Source of the DNA: Fragum whitleyi
Lineage: Eukaryota > Mollusca > Bivalvia > Cardiida > Cardiidae
Direction of reading: 5' to 3'
DNA: 64,000 nucleotides
NCBI GenBank assembly: GCA_948146395.1
Contig: OX411543.1
Coordinates: 31,081,058 to 31,145,057 of the forward strand
Both the position numbers and the translations under genes were made by a program. Positions 19,569 to 31,755 of this stretch are shown piece by piece. The number at the start of each line of letters is the position of its first letter. Positions within the stretch are counted from its first letter, which is position 1. The notes below the pieces were generated by a model. The model ran no database searches. It saw only the letters and a list, made by a program, of their open reading frames with translations, and was not told where the DNA came from.

Positions 19569-21540
19569 GTTTCCAAGCATGTTGGAACTCATGATCTTTC
19601 ACAATGTTAACTGATGTCTCCTAAATGAAATCATTTGGAAAACTCGGTTAATAAAAATCATGACTTATGAAACATAGCAGTACGTAACCATTACCTAAAT
19701 GATCCTGAAAGTTTGTACTCCAGATAGAATGAATGATTCAATTTCCAAATATGATACTATAATTTTCCAATCTTGTATAACCATATGTTTTGGGTATTCA
19801 TTATATTTCTTTAGCGCAGATGACTGGATTAATACTGCAACATAGGATTTAGATTCAAATTTACAAATTAACCCTTTCCTGTTTTACAAAATTTTGGACC
19901 TGTCCAAATTCAAAGGTTTTGCAGACAAAAATTTAAAGTGGATTTAATTTGGAAAATAACCATTCAGTAGGGTAGAAAATGGTGTGGAAAAAGAAGAAAT
20001 TGCTTGTCAGAAGCAATTTCTTCTGTTTTCAGTGTTTTCTCAATCATAAAATCACAGGCACGTGAAAAGCAGGGATTAAACAGCAAAGGGTTAAGGTTGT
20101 CGTGAACCCATCTTATAAAGTACCAGTAAAAAATTTACTAATACCAAAATGTGGCTTGGTACTTTTCTCTGTTTTAGTATAGTGATTTGTTCATTTTACA
20201 AGTAGGTATTGTTCATTATCATGAATAAAGGGTGTGTGGCTTATGGGAATATATTCAGATTTGAGTTTGTGCATGGCATTTTCAACAAATTTATATAACT
20301 TAATATTTGTTTCCAGCAATTTTTGTGCATTCTGATTGGCTGAAAAATTTGTTTTATTCCTCAATGAAAACAATTTTGAGTATGCAGCTACTTTTTAAGC
20401 TTGCCTGCAGAGCCCCTCAAGAAATCTGTCTTATGATGGAAAAATTCCTCTCTTTTTGCTTTAAGATATCAAATTATGAGATGAAGATTTTTTTTTTCAT
20501 TTCAATTGAGGTATACCTTGGTTTATTTGACCGGAAATTATCTGTGCAAGCAATTACAGGCCTATTTTATCATTTAACAAAATATATATTACATTCAATA
20601 CTGTTTGTTTTTCATTCCTATGAAAACACATGCAAAGCCAAGAAGGAATAATCAGGTTTTTATGCATCTAAATAACAGGGGGCAGATTCGGGTCAATAAA
20701 ACCACGCTATATGAATTTAAAAACCTAATCACACTTTATGAATTTGCTTTGCTTATTCATTCAGTGTGATGAGGTTTTTAGTTTCATTCCACAATGAAAG
20801 TAAAAAAAAAAATACTCTCTTCATCTCTTATTTCTTAGGTACTCATGATGGACAAACAGTGAGTAGACTTGACAACCACAAAATGCAATAAGAATGTTCA
20901 CCTACTTCAGGGAAAGAAATAGACCTTACAGAAAGCATAGTGAATTGTCTGGTCAGGCTTTCCAGTTGAACTGACTGGCCAGAGGCTTTGTTTATGGCTA
21001 ATATAAAATAGTTGGAAACATCATACACGGACTTGTTCATTGTTTCAGCTTTTATTGGTTTGGACTTCACTTAAATGGGTTGATGTTGTATCTGCAGTTT
21101 AAGTATTATTCCACAATGTTTCCCTTGTAGTAATTGTGTATATAATGTTGACTATATCTTGGCTTTATATTGACTAGCATTTTTCTCTCTTAATAATGGT
21201 TAATATGTGTGTTTTTTGTATTCAGTGTTTCTTTAATATTTAGATTGTGGGACCCTTAATATGATATAAATGTAAAAAATGAATATGTTTCAGAAATATG
21301 CTCCATTTTTTTTCTTGTCATGTTTGTATAATGTTTTAAATATGTATAAGAAAGATCTCTTACAGTTAAAAAATGTATATCATTCATTAAGTTTATTTTT
21401 TTTATACAAAATTACAATATTCATGACTGTGCATCTATTAATGAATTGAAATTGAAAAGTATTTTTTAATTAATATGAAAGCTACAGCTGTTAATTTCAT
21501 GTTGTTTACTTTGAATATGCCTCAATTTTCTTAGAAAGGT
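19569..21540. other. Intergenic, mostly unassigned
   Basis: AT-rich. The 114-codon frame at 20307-20651 is hydrophobic and low-complexity with no family resemblance or splice support. Nothing else beyond a small palindrome. Confidence 0.5.
20715..20785. repeat. Small palindrome
   Basis: AAAACCTAATCACACT pairs with AGTGTGATGAGGTTTT around GAATTTGCTTTGCTTATTCA. A diverged relative (ACCTTATTACACTGTATGAA) is at 55789. Confidence 0.45.
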
Positions 21541-21613
21541 CAGCCCTCAACTATCATGGACAGTGCCTATATATTCATAAGCACTTAAAAAAAGTTTTGT
21601 GCTGACCCCTTTA
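21541..21613. repeat. Family W small palindrome, copy 2
   Basis: GGTCAGCCCTCAACTATCAT at the left and GTTTTGTGCTGACC at the right, with TATATATTCATAAGC in the centre. Diverged copy. Confidence 0.4.
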
Positions 21614-21946
21614 AGATGTAAGAATTATTGTTTAAGTAATGTATAAGTTGTGTGCCATCTAAAAATATTTTCTGTATAGGATTAGATTTAAGTTATTGTT
21701 TTTGTTGTACAGTCACTTGCAAATAGTTATAGTTCAAAAACATAACAGCATTGATTTCAAGTGACTTCGGTATTGTACAGATCATATTCATAAGTGACTG
21801 TACAATAAAATCAAATCTTACTTCTGGTCTTTCCTGGTATTATTATATGTTAACAATTTTGTTCTTCTGGTTTTTGCCATAGTTTATTAGATGTTAAAAT
21901 TAATCTGTGCCTAGAACCGTTTTAGAAAAATAATTGCTCTGTTTGG

Positions 21947-22170
21947 TTTAACTCCCTCAGAATGCTCTTGACATGTGTCTTGTTCTTGACATGTATCTTC
22001 TCCACGAAAATCTTTGGCAGACAATGTAAGCTATGATCAGTCTGCAAAGACATGTAGTCTGATCTTTGCCTACACTGCTTGCTTTCTTCTTCACTATGGT
22101 GGGAAAACTTTGTCCGAGTAGGTAAATCTGAAAAATGGACAATTTGTTTTTCTGAGGGATAAGGGTTAAA
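21947..22170. mobile_element. MITE family U
   Basis: TTAACTCCCTCAGAATGCTC to TTCTGAGGGATAAGGGTTAA form inverted ends. Inside is the palindrome ATGATCAGTCTGCAAAGACA / GTAGTCTGATC, related to family T. Confidence 0.55.
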
Positions 22171-22725
22171 CCTAAAATCCTTTCAACATAATGAAAGTTT
22201 TGATGAGCCCTTAGGACAGTATTTTAGTCCTTGGAGTCAAAAAGAATAAATGAGGGTGTGCGTGAGATTTCTGACAATTTCAAATTTGCACAAAGCAAAA
22301 ACTCTGGCCAGCCTGTGCATTGGCACAGTCTGACCAGAGAATTCACTATGCGTTTAGTAGATAGATAAGGTCTCAGAGTATCTGTAGACCATCAGGTAGC
22401 TATATATTTACAGTTTGTGGCTGTCTGCTACCTAATGTTTGCACCTCATGCACATTTTAAATTGTTGGAAATGTCAAGCATGCACAGGCTTTTCAATGCT
22501 TTTTACTGTCCAAGGTCATCATTTTCATTCAAAGTCCATTCTATGCAGCATGTTATGTTGTTGATTCCTTTCTCTAGTCCAGCTGTAGACTTAAACAGTT
22601 TGTCATCATATGATTATGCAGGTGAATAAAAAAGAAAACTGGTCAGTTGCCTTTGCCATTAGATTATTACTGAATTGATGACGGAGGTTTCTATGCTCTG
22701 TTTTGTGAATCTTGAAATCAAGTGG

Positions 22726-22787
22726 TTAGTGCAACACTATTGTAAGTGTCTATTTATAAATGGACACTAACAATAGTGTTGCACTGA
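22726..22787. repeat. Family W small palindrome, copy 3
   Basis: TTAGTGCAACACTATTGTAA with AACAATAGTGTTGCACTGAC; inner pair AGTGTC/GACACT. The best-preserved hairpin of the three. Confidence 0.5.
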
Positions 22788-22851
22788 CCTATCGTTTACT
22801 GCCTTATCACTACTTCTTCATTATTACAACTAATAGACCTCTTCTATAATT

Positions 22852-23066
22852 TCTTCCCGAGTTCAATCCCCGACAGTGGCACTTATTCTTTCTTACTATT
22901 TGTCTTCCACCAATGGGTTGATAATCATAGACCTATGTGGGATAGCAGCTGGAGGCTAGGAAAGGGTGGAACTGGTGTGAGAAATACTAGGAATTTGTTG
23001 TTAGGTGCTTCAGCTGCGTGATATAACAAAGATTGTTGAAAGTGATGTTAAACCCCATTCAAACAA
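22852..23066 (+). mobile_element. tRNA-derived SINE, copy 5, 5'-truncated
   Basis: Starts within the B box (GAGTTCAATCCCCGACAGTG) and continues with the shared body and TGTTAAACCCCATTCAAACA. Confidence 0.65.
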
Positions 23067-23107
23067 AACCAATTTTTTGTGTTAAATTAATAGTACTTTA
23101 TTCATTA

Positions 23108-23200
23108 TCAGCTCTGTGTTTAGGATGATGAAACATTGCAAACTTTTGCCAATTATACCACACTTTGCATGCATGGTTTTGTCATCCTGAACACAGGGCA
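23108..23200. mobile_element. MITE family K, copy 2
   Basis: CTCTGTGTTTAGGATGATGA and TTTTGTCATCCTGAACACAG form the inverted ends. The core has TTTTGCCAATTATACCACAC. It is shorter than copy 1. Confidence 0.6.
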
Positions 23201-24000
23201 AGTAAAAGTTTGTAAGTACCTTAACTGGTCTAATGGAACCCATGGATCTAATGGAATCATCGTATTTCCATTAGAAAGGGATGGTCTTTTCTTAGAAGCT
23301 ACGAAACATATCTATGGCTCAATGACAAACAGTTATAACTATTTCGCGCTGAGCCATTGATTTTTGTTAAGACAGTAAAAAATTGGCCAAATATAAACAT
23401 AAGCCACACAAAATATTAAAATTTGATGGGCGAAAAGGTGCTTAAAACCTCTTTAGAATTTAAGTGACCGTGGTTTTGTGGGTATGCATTTATTAAAATC
23501 TTCAAGAGCTTTTAAAATCACATCAAAAATAGTCAATTTCAACTTCTGTAAAGGAGGATGGGGTTTTATTTGAGCATAGGGCTCTGTTAGAATTTTTACG
23601 GAAATTAAAATATTTTTTTATCAAAGTTTGTATGTCTTGTTAAAATACATTTAAGTCAGAGATCAAAAGTCTTTTCTCTGGCCTGGGATTAGAATATATT
23701 GATAATACAATGATAATAGAAATATCTAGCTTCTTATTTAGATATGCAAGTACAAACAATTTACTTTCTTTTGTTTTTGAGGGGTGTAAACATAATACTG
23801 AACATAATTTATGTATGAATCTAGTGCTTCATTGAAATGTTATAGTCATGTATTGATATGTTATGTCTTCAATTAATGACCATGAATCTTTTTTCAAACG
23901 TTATATGCATCAATGTTATTTTTGAAAATATTTTATTAGTGCAAAATTATCTTTTTGGGTGATGATTCTAGTATTGTTCAGGTTATGTAAATTTTGTATG
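23201..24000. other. Intergenic, unassigned
   Basis: No gene or repeat recognised. Confidence 0.45.
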
Positions 24001-24328
24001 TTAAAGGTAGTGGATCCGTAAAGATCTGCAACAGTTTGGAAGTAATGAACTTAAACAGTATTAACCCAGCCCTGTGTTCAGGATCACAAAACAGTGCCAA
24101 CAGTTTTCCAATTCTGCCCCGCTTTGCACATGCACTTGTGCATGGGGGAGTATAATTGGAAAACTGCACTTGCACTTGCAAAGGGGAGTATAATTGGAAA
24201 ACTGTTCGCACCCTTTTGTGATCCTGACCTCAGGGTAGGTTTCCTAATGATTTTCATTAGGAAATATCGGTCAACATTGTCAAAGATCATTAGTTCCAAT
24301 ATGTTGCAGAACAGTTCTACTACCTTAA
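24001..24328. mobile_element. MITE family J, copy 2, split by a nested MITE
   Basis: Left arm TTAAAGGTAGTGGATCCGTA to CAGTATTAACC. The right part resumes with GGTTTCCTAATGATTTTCAT and ends CTACTACCTTAAG. About 170 bp of another palindromic element sit between them. Confidence 0.75.
24067..24238. mobile_element. MITE family K, copy 1 (nested in J)
   Basis: Inverted ends CCCTGTGTTCAGGATCACAA and TTGTGATCCTGACCTCAGGG. The core has several AGTATAATTGGAAAACTG repeats and GCACATGCACTTGTGCATG. It disrupts a family J copy. Confidence 0.7.
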
Positions 24329-24589
24329 GGCAGATAAATCAAAGGTTTGCAGCACTTGTGAAAATTGCCAGTATTACTTAAAACTATTGATGAATTACTT
24401 CTGATATCATCATTTGTCAAAATGTTCACTTTGGGAAACTAATTGCTGTCATTTTATTGATTGTATATGTGACTCGGTATTTCTTCATATTTCTAAAGTA
24501 GGGCTTAGATCACACTGCGATTGAAAGGACTTTTCCCTTTAATTGTACTGCCACAAACATTTTTTCATGTGAACAAATAAAGGTAAAGT

Positions 24590-24665
24590 GAATGGACCTG
24601 TAATAGACCAGCAACATTTTGGACGCTTCCTTAATTGATTACTAATTCCTTGAAGGTTACTGCAT
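24590..24665. mobile_element. MITE family J, decayed fragment
   Basis: GTGAATGGACCTGTAATAGA and CAGCAACATTTTGGACGC resemble the left end of family J; the rest is lost. Confidence 0.35.
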
Positions 24666-25836
24666 GAAATCACAATTTAACTGTTTAGGTAATACAGGAT
24701 ATTTGTTTTGGTGTTGTGGGTCAATTTATCTTTCATTGAACAACAAGAGTTATTTTCATGAGTTGCAAAGCTATGTTTGATAATGTGGTTTTTGTTGTTC
24801 ACTAAATAAAAGATTTATTAAAATGCACCAAAAGCAACAACATTCTATTTCTTAATGCAAAAGTGAAAATTTTAGGAAGGAAAATTTAGAGCATACACTT
24901 TAACCATTTTGTATATGATTAGTAGGCAATGTTGCTTGTAAGATAACATCAAACAGAAGGAATAGAATGAAAGCAGTATTTTACCTTTGTAATTTCCCTG
25001 GTTTTGCAGTGAGATTACGAAATGATGATTTATATTAAATTTTTCGATTACCTACCAAAAAATATTTGAAAGTTTCATTTTCTTTCATCTCCAACACAGA
25101 GCTGTAACAGGCCTGAGCTATCCAATTCAATGATAAGTTAAATATTCATTCATGACTAAGTTGTTGAATGCTTCTACCTCGAAGTAAATTTACATGGATA
25201 TTTCTACTAACTGTACAGTGTTGTTGTAAATAGCTTCAGTGCAGGTTTTTAACAGCTTTAGTAGCTTCAAACATACCGAAAAGAAATTATCATTCTGAAA
25301 ATAGTCATCAAAATACCTTTGCATCATTTCAAGGCATTCACACCAAAATTTTTCTTTTGTCTCCTGTTTAAAACCTATTCAATTCTCTACAAATGTACTA
25401 ATTTTCAAGTTTATATTTTATGCTATGTACAAGACTTGGAGGAAAACATTCCTAAAAAATAATGTATCTTATTGATAAATACTATTTTAATTGTTTAAGT
25501 TAATTGAAGTTGGTAGGTTTTCAACATACATGTTTTACAACTTATTCAATCTGTTATTTGGAAACCTTATGACTTGAGTTCCAGTACAATTTATTGATAT
25601 TTTTGACCTGTGAACACCAAGTTCAATTTCTAAATGCATTTTGAGCAGTTAGGGCTAAACTAATGTAAGTGACTTTATATTTACAGTTACTTGCAATAGT
25701 TTTTCATTCACCTCTCGATTTCTGTACTATGAACTCCAATTGCTTTGGATGAAAAAATGAATAAATCTTAAAACATACTTAATACAGCTTCAATATACAA
25801 GTAATATCAACATTATATTTCTAAATATTGGAAAGA
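24666..25836. other. Intergenic, unassigned
   Basis: AT-rich, no coding signal or repeat recognised. Confidence 0.45.
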
Positions 25837-26001
25837 TTAAGGTAGTGGATCCGTAATAGTTCCACAACATTTTAGAACTTGTGAACTGTCACAATGTTGA
25901 CCGAGGTTTCCCAATGAAATCATTAGGAAACCTCGGTAAACACTGTTGAAGTTCATTACTTCCAAGACGTCGTGGAATTAATACAGGTCCCCTTCCTTTA
26001 A
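25837..26001. mobile_element. MITE family J, copy 3
   Basis: TTAAGGTAGTGGATCCGTAA to TACAGGTCCCCTTCCTTTAA, with the central palindrome GAGGTTTCCCAATGAAATCA / TTAGGAAACCTC. Confidence 0.75.
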
Positions 26002-26428
26002 TGCTTCTACATCGCATCTCATTATGTTTTCCTTTCAGTAGTATAGTTTACTTTTGTATTTCTTGTAATGCAATTGCTATGATAATGCCAACTGTTTGTG
26101 AATTAACATGCTTTATTAATGTCATATTTTCATTGAACTGTAAATTAACAAATCCTGTTAACATGTATTGGTCAAATACTGATGTTTTTTTCATAAATAC
26201 TACATATATTATGCTTTGAACTTTGATGAAATAATGTAATAGCCATGTAACTGTCTTTTTTTAAATGATGAAAAAAATGTTACTATTGTTTTAGAAAACA
26301 TCTTCCATAAAATGGATTTATCATGCTGTAAATAAGTCTAAAAAGTATCTTTTTAAGTTACAAAGGAGCGAAATTAAAGAAACATATTCCATAAAAAAAC
26401 ATGTTTGTCATATTTTTGTAACCATTAT

Positions 26429-27639
26429 CAGAGCTGAATCTAGGGCGCGGGATTGCGGGATTCCCGCTTTAAAATTGTTCATGCCGCAAAAAACACAAGG
26501 CCGTGCGGCACAGGTCACGCGCATTTTAAATGGTTGGCGCATTATTAAATAAGCTGTGCGTTAATCGTGAATACATTTAGAGACTGTTGAGAAAACCCCT
26601 AATTTATATCGTATTGTGTAAAGCTGTTTATATCTACCCTGGAATAATCGTAACTATAAATAGAATCCCCAGTCAGCTTCCTCGATAAAAGTAACGCTTC
26701 AGTGAAGATAGCCTACAGTTATTGTGTAGTATTATTCTAAGGTAATAGAGTCGTAAGTGATACCAATACACCTTATGGATAAAGCTTTATGCAATCAATT
26801 TTCACATATCCTCTCAACACAAGACAGGGGACCCAGCTTCCGAAAGTTGTTATTTTAGATAACAATTTTCTATTGGGACATAAGAAAGATAATTGTCGGA
26901 AAATGAATAAATAAGAATCAGGTACGAAAACCAGATTAATTATTCCATTGTCTATGTCTGAATGGATTAGCGTCGCGTAATTGGAATGATACAACAAGAT
27001 TTTGATTGTTTAATTTTGAAACTTTGGTTATCCTCTCGGGAAATTCCTTCATCCATACTCTATTAAAAATGCATCAATCAAAACTTTGATTTTCAAAAAC
27101 ATCTATCAGGAATAACTATCATCGATACGTGGTCGAGTCCATGTGAGTGCAACTTCACTGAAGTTGTACTTACGACGTTTTGGTTGCACATTTTCAGTAG
27201 AGTGAAGTGATTGTAAAACACGACTACACATTTCGTTCTCTTCTAATGGGCAATAAATACAGCGGCTGGTGTATATAATTGGGGGAGGGTTTGGACCATA
27301 TTGAAAGCCTCAAGTACCAAAATGAATTAAAATTGATTACCTTAATAAGATTTATAAAGAAAATGAAAGGACATAAAGAAAAAGTTGCTACCAAAAATAT
27401 CTCAACAACATAATTATCTTTAGCAAATAAATGGATATAAAGGAATGATTGTTACAAAATGATCCTTCACATCTCACTGTCTTTTGTGTCTCTCTTTTTA
27501 AGATAATAAGTCATAACTTTAAATTTTGTGAGTAAAAGAGAATGCCTGCTTTGGGCCCAATCCTTAAACATGTTGGCCCACATTTTGAAATGTGATGGGG
27601 GAGTTGGCCCACTTTAGTGAAAACCTAGATTCAGCCCTG
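26429..27639. mobile_element. hAT-like non-autonomous element, 1.2 kb
   Basis: Terminal inverted repeats CAGAGCTGAATCTAGG and CCTAGATTCAGCCCTG, of the CAG-type seen in hAT transposons. CATTAT is duplicated directly on both sides (26423-26428 and 27640-27645); hAT elements normally make 8-bp duplications, so the match is partial. No long reading frame is inside. Confidence 0.6.
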
Positions 27640-27760
27640 CATTATTCTGCATAATTATTCACCTGGTAGGGCATGGCTTATCCTTGACATAATTTGGCGA
27701 GTTAACTTTCCATTGGCTTTTGGTCTTAACTTTGTCCGGAACATAGCCCACATAATAATG

Positions 27761-27891
27761 AAATAATTTCATTTTCCAATTGATGTGTCCATGAATAAAG
27801 TCTGTTAGAGAAGGAGTTATATGCCAACCCCCCCTCGAACATTAGACTATCCATGGACACATCAATGCGAAAATGAAATTATTTCCAATGT
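27761..27891. repeat. Fold-back hairpin, ~34-bp arms
   Basis: GAAATAATTTCATTTTCCAA, TTGATGTGTCCATG on the left pair with CATGGACACATCAATGCGAA, AATGAAATTATTTC on the right, around a 60-bp loop. It follows the hAT-like element. Confidence 0.7.
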
Positions 27892-28199
27892 AACACAATA
27901 TTAATTCTGAAATTAGTTTTGTTACCATTCGGTAGGTGTAAAAAAGTTTTATTACATTTTTCTAGATGTAAAATAATTGAAAAATAAATGATATCGATGT
28001 TGGGAGAATTTCACAGAAAATGAGGTGCGTCATTAAACACATGGGTTATATGGCATCAAAAGCATCAACATTCCAGTAAAAAATAAACGTTGATAAATGG
28101 AAAGAGTTATCTGTACACAGTAAGACACATGACACCAATTTTATTGCAAAATAAGAGGTTATTTAACATAATTGGGTACAATACAAAATTCTATTGGAT

Positions 28200-28284
28200 G
28201 AGTACCCTGCAGAACCAGTCTATATTTGACGAGGCTATAGCCGAGTCAAAATATAGACTGGCTCTGCAGGGTACAAATCCAGTG
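28200..28284. repeat. Fold-back hairpin, ~29-bp arms
   Basis: GTACCCTGCAGAACCAGTCT, ATATTTGAC pair with GTCAAAATATAGACTGGCTC, TGCAGGGTAC across a short loop. An open frame crosses it by chance. Confidence 0.7.
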
Positions 28285-28318
28285 ATTTTAGGACTCGATC
28301 ATGTTAAATGTAATCTTT

Positions 28319-29218
28319 TTAGCTCACCTGAGAGCTTTTGTGATCATTGAATGTCTGTCGTCCAGCGTGAAACCATTCTAACAAACGCCTACTTCTGGTC
28401 GGATAATCTTGAGCCCAAATTGAATGAACAACTTAGCTCGGAGACCTTTCAGTGAATGTACAAGAATGAAAATAAAGGAACCCTTGGTTAGGTGCTCTAA
28501 CCCCTGAAATCTGACTAAATACTTTCAAAGGTGGTGTTGAACCCTGTTCAAGCAAAACTTGCAAAGACCATAAGTTAGCTCATCTGAGCAGGAAGTGCTC
28601 ATCGTGAGCTTTAGTGATAGTGCGACGTGCATCATCCCTTTGTGTATCAACATCTAGTACGCACTCTAGAGACAACATTTTTGGCTCAAATGTCTTTGAA
28701 ACTGAGTCAAAATGTTTGTCTCCATGATATCTCAGATGAGTTTGAACTTTGGTCAAGTGGGGACAAAATGATCATAAGGGTTCGTATCTTAGAAAACCTT
28801 GTTTGCACTCCAGGTATCAAATATACCTCAAATATCTTGAAACTTAGTCATAATGTTTGTCGCTATCAAATCCCGGCCAAGTTTGGGTAAAGTTACTTAA
28901 AAAATGGGGTCAAGGGGTAAAATCTTAGAAAAACCTGCTTCATTTTTTGTTAAAATGTCTTGAAACTTGCAGAATGTTCGTCCCTATCAAAGATTGGTTA
29001 AGTTTTTAAAATGTGTCAAGGGGTATAATCTTAGAAAAATCTTGTGTGCACCCTAGATGCCTCATTTTTGGCTCCAATGTCTTGAAACTGCTAGAATGTT
29101 TTTTCTACATGACACCTCAGTTCGAATTTGAGTCAAGTGGGGTCAAAATAGGTTCAAGAAGACAAATCTTAGAAAACCCTTATGTGCACTACAGAGGCCA
29201 CATTTTTAGCTCAGCTGT
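28319..29218 (+). mobile_element. Family A, older diverged copies
   Basis: A head TTTTTAGCTCACCTGAGAGC at 28319 is soon interrupted. A second head TTAGCTCATCTGAGCAGGAA at 28574 is followed by 4-5 diverged body units (GCACTCTAGAGACAACATTT, ATCTTAGAAAA...) up to 29210. A family B element begins immediately after. The 3' hairpin is missing. Confidence 0.65.
28476..28556 (+). mobile_element. SINE 3' end fragment
   Basis: GGAACCCTTGGTTAGGTGCT, CTAACCCCTGAAATCTGAC and GGTGGTGTTGAACCCTGTTC match the 3' third of the SINE. Confidence 0.45.
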
Positions 29219-30142
29219 TTTTAGCTCCACTGGCTGAAAGCCACTGGGGCTATTGTCATGGCGTTGTGTCCGTCGTGCGTCCGTCCGTCCGTCCGTCTGT
29301 GCGTGCGTCCGTCCGGTCGTAAACTTTTCTTTAAAAATCTTCTCCTCAGAAACTACTGGATGGATTTCAACCAAACTTCACAGGAATGATCCTTGGGTGA
29401 CCCTCTTTCAAAGTTGTTCAAGAAATTTTGATCCAATGAAAAACATGGATTTAATGGGCGTGGCTAATTTCCAAATATGGTAAAAAGTGAGTTTTCTCAG
29501 ATTCTAATCAATGGATACCAATTAAATTTTACATGAATGATCCTTGGGTGACCCTTTATCAGTCTACAAAAAATCATTGTGATCAGATGGAAAATATGCA
29601 TTTTATGGGCGGAGGTCATTTCTCTATATGTTATATAATGGAAACTTTGAAAATCATTTTCTCAGAATGTAACTGATGGATATCAACTAAATTTTAACTG
29701 GAATGATCCTTGAATGAACCTTTATCAGTCTACAAAAAATCATTGTGATTGGATGAAAAATATGCATTTTATAGTTGGAGGTCATTTCTCTTTATGTTAT
29801 ATAGTGGAAACTTTGAAAATCATTTTCTCAGAACGTAAGTGATGGATATCAACCAAATTTCACTGGAATGATCCTTTGGTGACCCTATATCAGTGTACCA
29901 AAAATTATTTTGATTGGATGAAAAATATGCATTTTATGGGCAGAGGTCATTTCTCTATATGTTATATAGTGGAAAATTTGAAAATCATTTTCTCAGAATC
30001 TGATTTTTGGATATTAACTAAATTTCACTGGAATGATCCTTGAGTGACCCTTAATCAGTGTACCAAAAATTTTTGATTTGATTGAAAATATGCATTGTAT
30101 GGGTGGAGGTCAATTCTCAATATGTTATATGGCTTTCTAGTT
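29219..30142 (+). mobile_element. Family B tandem-bodied element, copy 1
   Basis: The head TTTTAGCTCCACTGGCTG is followed by AAAGCCACTGGGGCTATTGT and a CGTCCGTCCG stretch. Five body units of about 155 bp are built on GGAATGATCCTTGGGTGACC...GGGCGGAGGTCATTTCTC. It ends GGCTTTCTAGTT with most of the terminal hairpin lost. Confidence 0.75.
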
Positions 30143-30230
30143 TAGATATCAAGCTATAGTTGATCTATTTCAGTCAGGACTTTATTTCAGATAAAGGTTT
30201 AATTAATCTTTAAACATGTATATTTCATAT

Positions 30231-31755
30231 AACAAGAGTTGTCCGCGGACAACGTAGCTCGCCCAAACGGCTGCTTGTCACAAACAGCGCTTGACCGAAG
30301 ACCCAAGTTCAAAGTGGTTTCTTTCAATGTTAAAGTCCATGATCTAATATATTTCTGTTTGAGTAGTAATTAAGAAATATAAATTTTTTTTTTTTTTAAT
30401 TGCATGTATAAGGTTAGGGTAAAGTGAAAGCCTACAAGCAGTTGAGGTTACCAATGGAATTTATTTGTATCAAACATGAAGTTTTTCTTTAAAATCTTTC
30501 TAAGTCCGCAAAAGGTCAAGATCAAGGTCAAATTGTGAAGGACCTTGGTCTATGTAGAAGCCTATCACCTAGTGAGTATGGGTATGAAGTAATAATGTTC
30601 CTGAGTAAAGCATTTAGAAAATATAAGCAAGGTTAAATTTTTGGATAAAGTTTTTCAGTTAAAGTTTTTCCAAGTCCATAAAAGGTCAAGGTCAAATTGT
30701 CAAGGCCCTTGGTTTCTGGTGAAAGCCTTTCATCTGGTGACTATGTATATGAAGTAATGATGTCCCTTGGTTAAAGCATTCAGATAATATAAGCAAGGTT
30801 AAAGTTTTTGGTAAAAGAATTTCGGTTAAAGTATTTCTAAGTTCATAAAAGGTCAAGGTCAAATTATCAAGGACCTTGATCTCTCACAAAAGCCTATCAC
30901 CTAATGAGTATGTATATGAAGTAATGATGTCCCTAGGTTAAAGCATTCAGAAAATATAAGCAAAGTTAAAGTTTTTGGTAAAAGAATTTCGGTTAAAGTA
31001 TTTCTAAGTTCATAAAAGGTCAAGGTCAAATTATCAAGGACCTTGATCTCTCACAAAAGCCTATCACCTAATGAGTATGTATATGAAGTAATGATGTCCC
31101 TAGGTTAAAGCATTCAGAAAATATAAGCAAAGTTAAAGTTTTTGGTTAAAGTTTACAGTTAAAGTTTTTCTAAGTCCACAAATGGTGAAGGTCAAGGTCA
31201 AAATGTGAAGGTCCTTGGTCTCTGGTGAAAGCCTATCACCTGGTGAGTATATATATGAAGCTATGATGTCCCTAGGTTAGAGCATTAAAAAAATATATGC
31301 AAGGTTAAAGTTTTCGGTTAAAGTTTTTTGGTTAAAGTTTTTCAAAGTCCAAGGGTCAAGGTCTAGGTCAAATTGTCAAGGACATTTGTCTACGGTGAAA
31401 GCCTATGACCTAATGAGTGTGCATATGAAGTAATGATGTCTCTAGTTTAAAGCTTACAGAAAATATAAGCAAGGTTAAAGTTTTTTTGGTTAAAGTTTTT
31501 GGTTAAAGTTTTTGGTTAAAGTTTTTTTGAAAGGGTCAAGGTCACAGTCTAAAGGTCATTTTGACATGGATGTTGGTCTCAAATGAAAACCTATGCCCCA
31601 ATGAGTGTTTCTGTAAAAAATAAAGCCTCTAGGATAAATATTGATAGAAATAAAAAACTTTAACCTAATGCGGACGCCGACGCTGACACCGACGCCGACA
31701 TCCGAGGGTATGACAATAGCTCTTCCGAGACTTTCGTCCCGGGCGAGCTAAAAAA
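30231..31755 (-). mobile_element. Family H tandem-bodied element, reverse orientation
   Basis: Read on the minus strand it begins TTTTTAGCTCGCCC at 31755. It ends at 30231 with GGGCGAGCTACG, hairpin GTTGTCC/GGACAAC and TCTTGTT. TAGCTCGCCC and GGGCGAGCTA are exact inverted matches. The body has units of about 167-175 bp with the motif AAAGCCTATCACCTAATGAG; two adjacent units (from 30841 and 31008) are almost identical. Confidence 0.75.

Noticed and set aside
20307..20651. 114-codon hydrophobic frame as a small membrane protein
   Set aside because: AT-rich DNA commonly yields such frames; no conserved motif, splice context or poly(A) pairing supports it.
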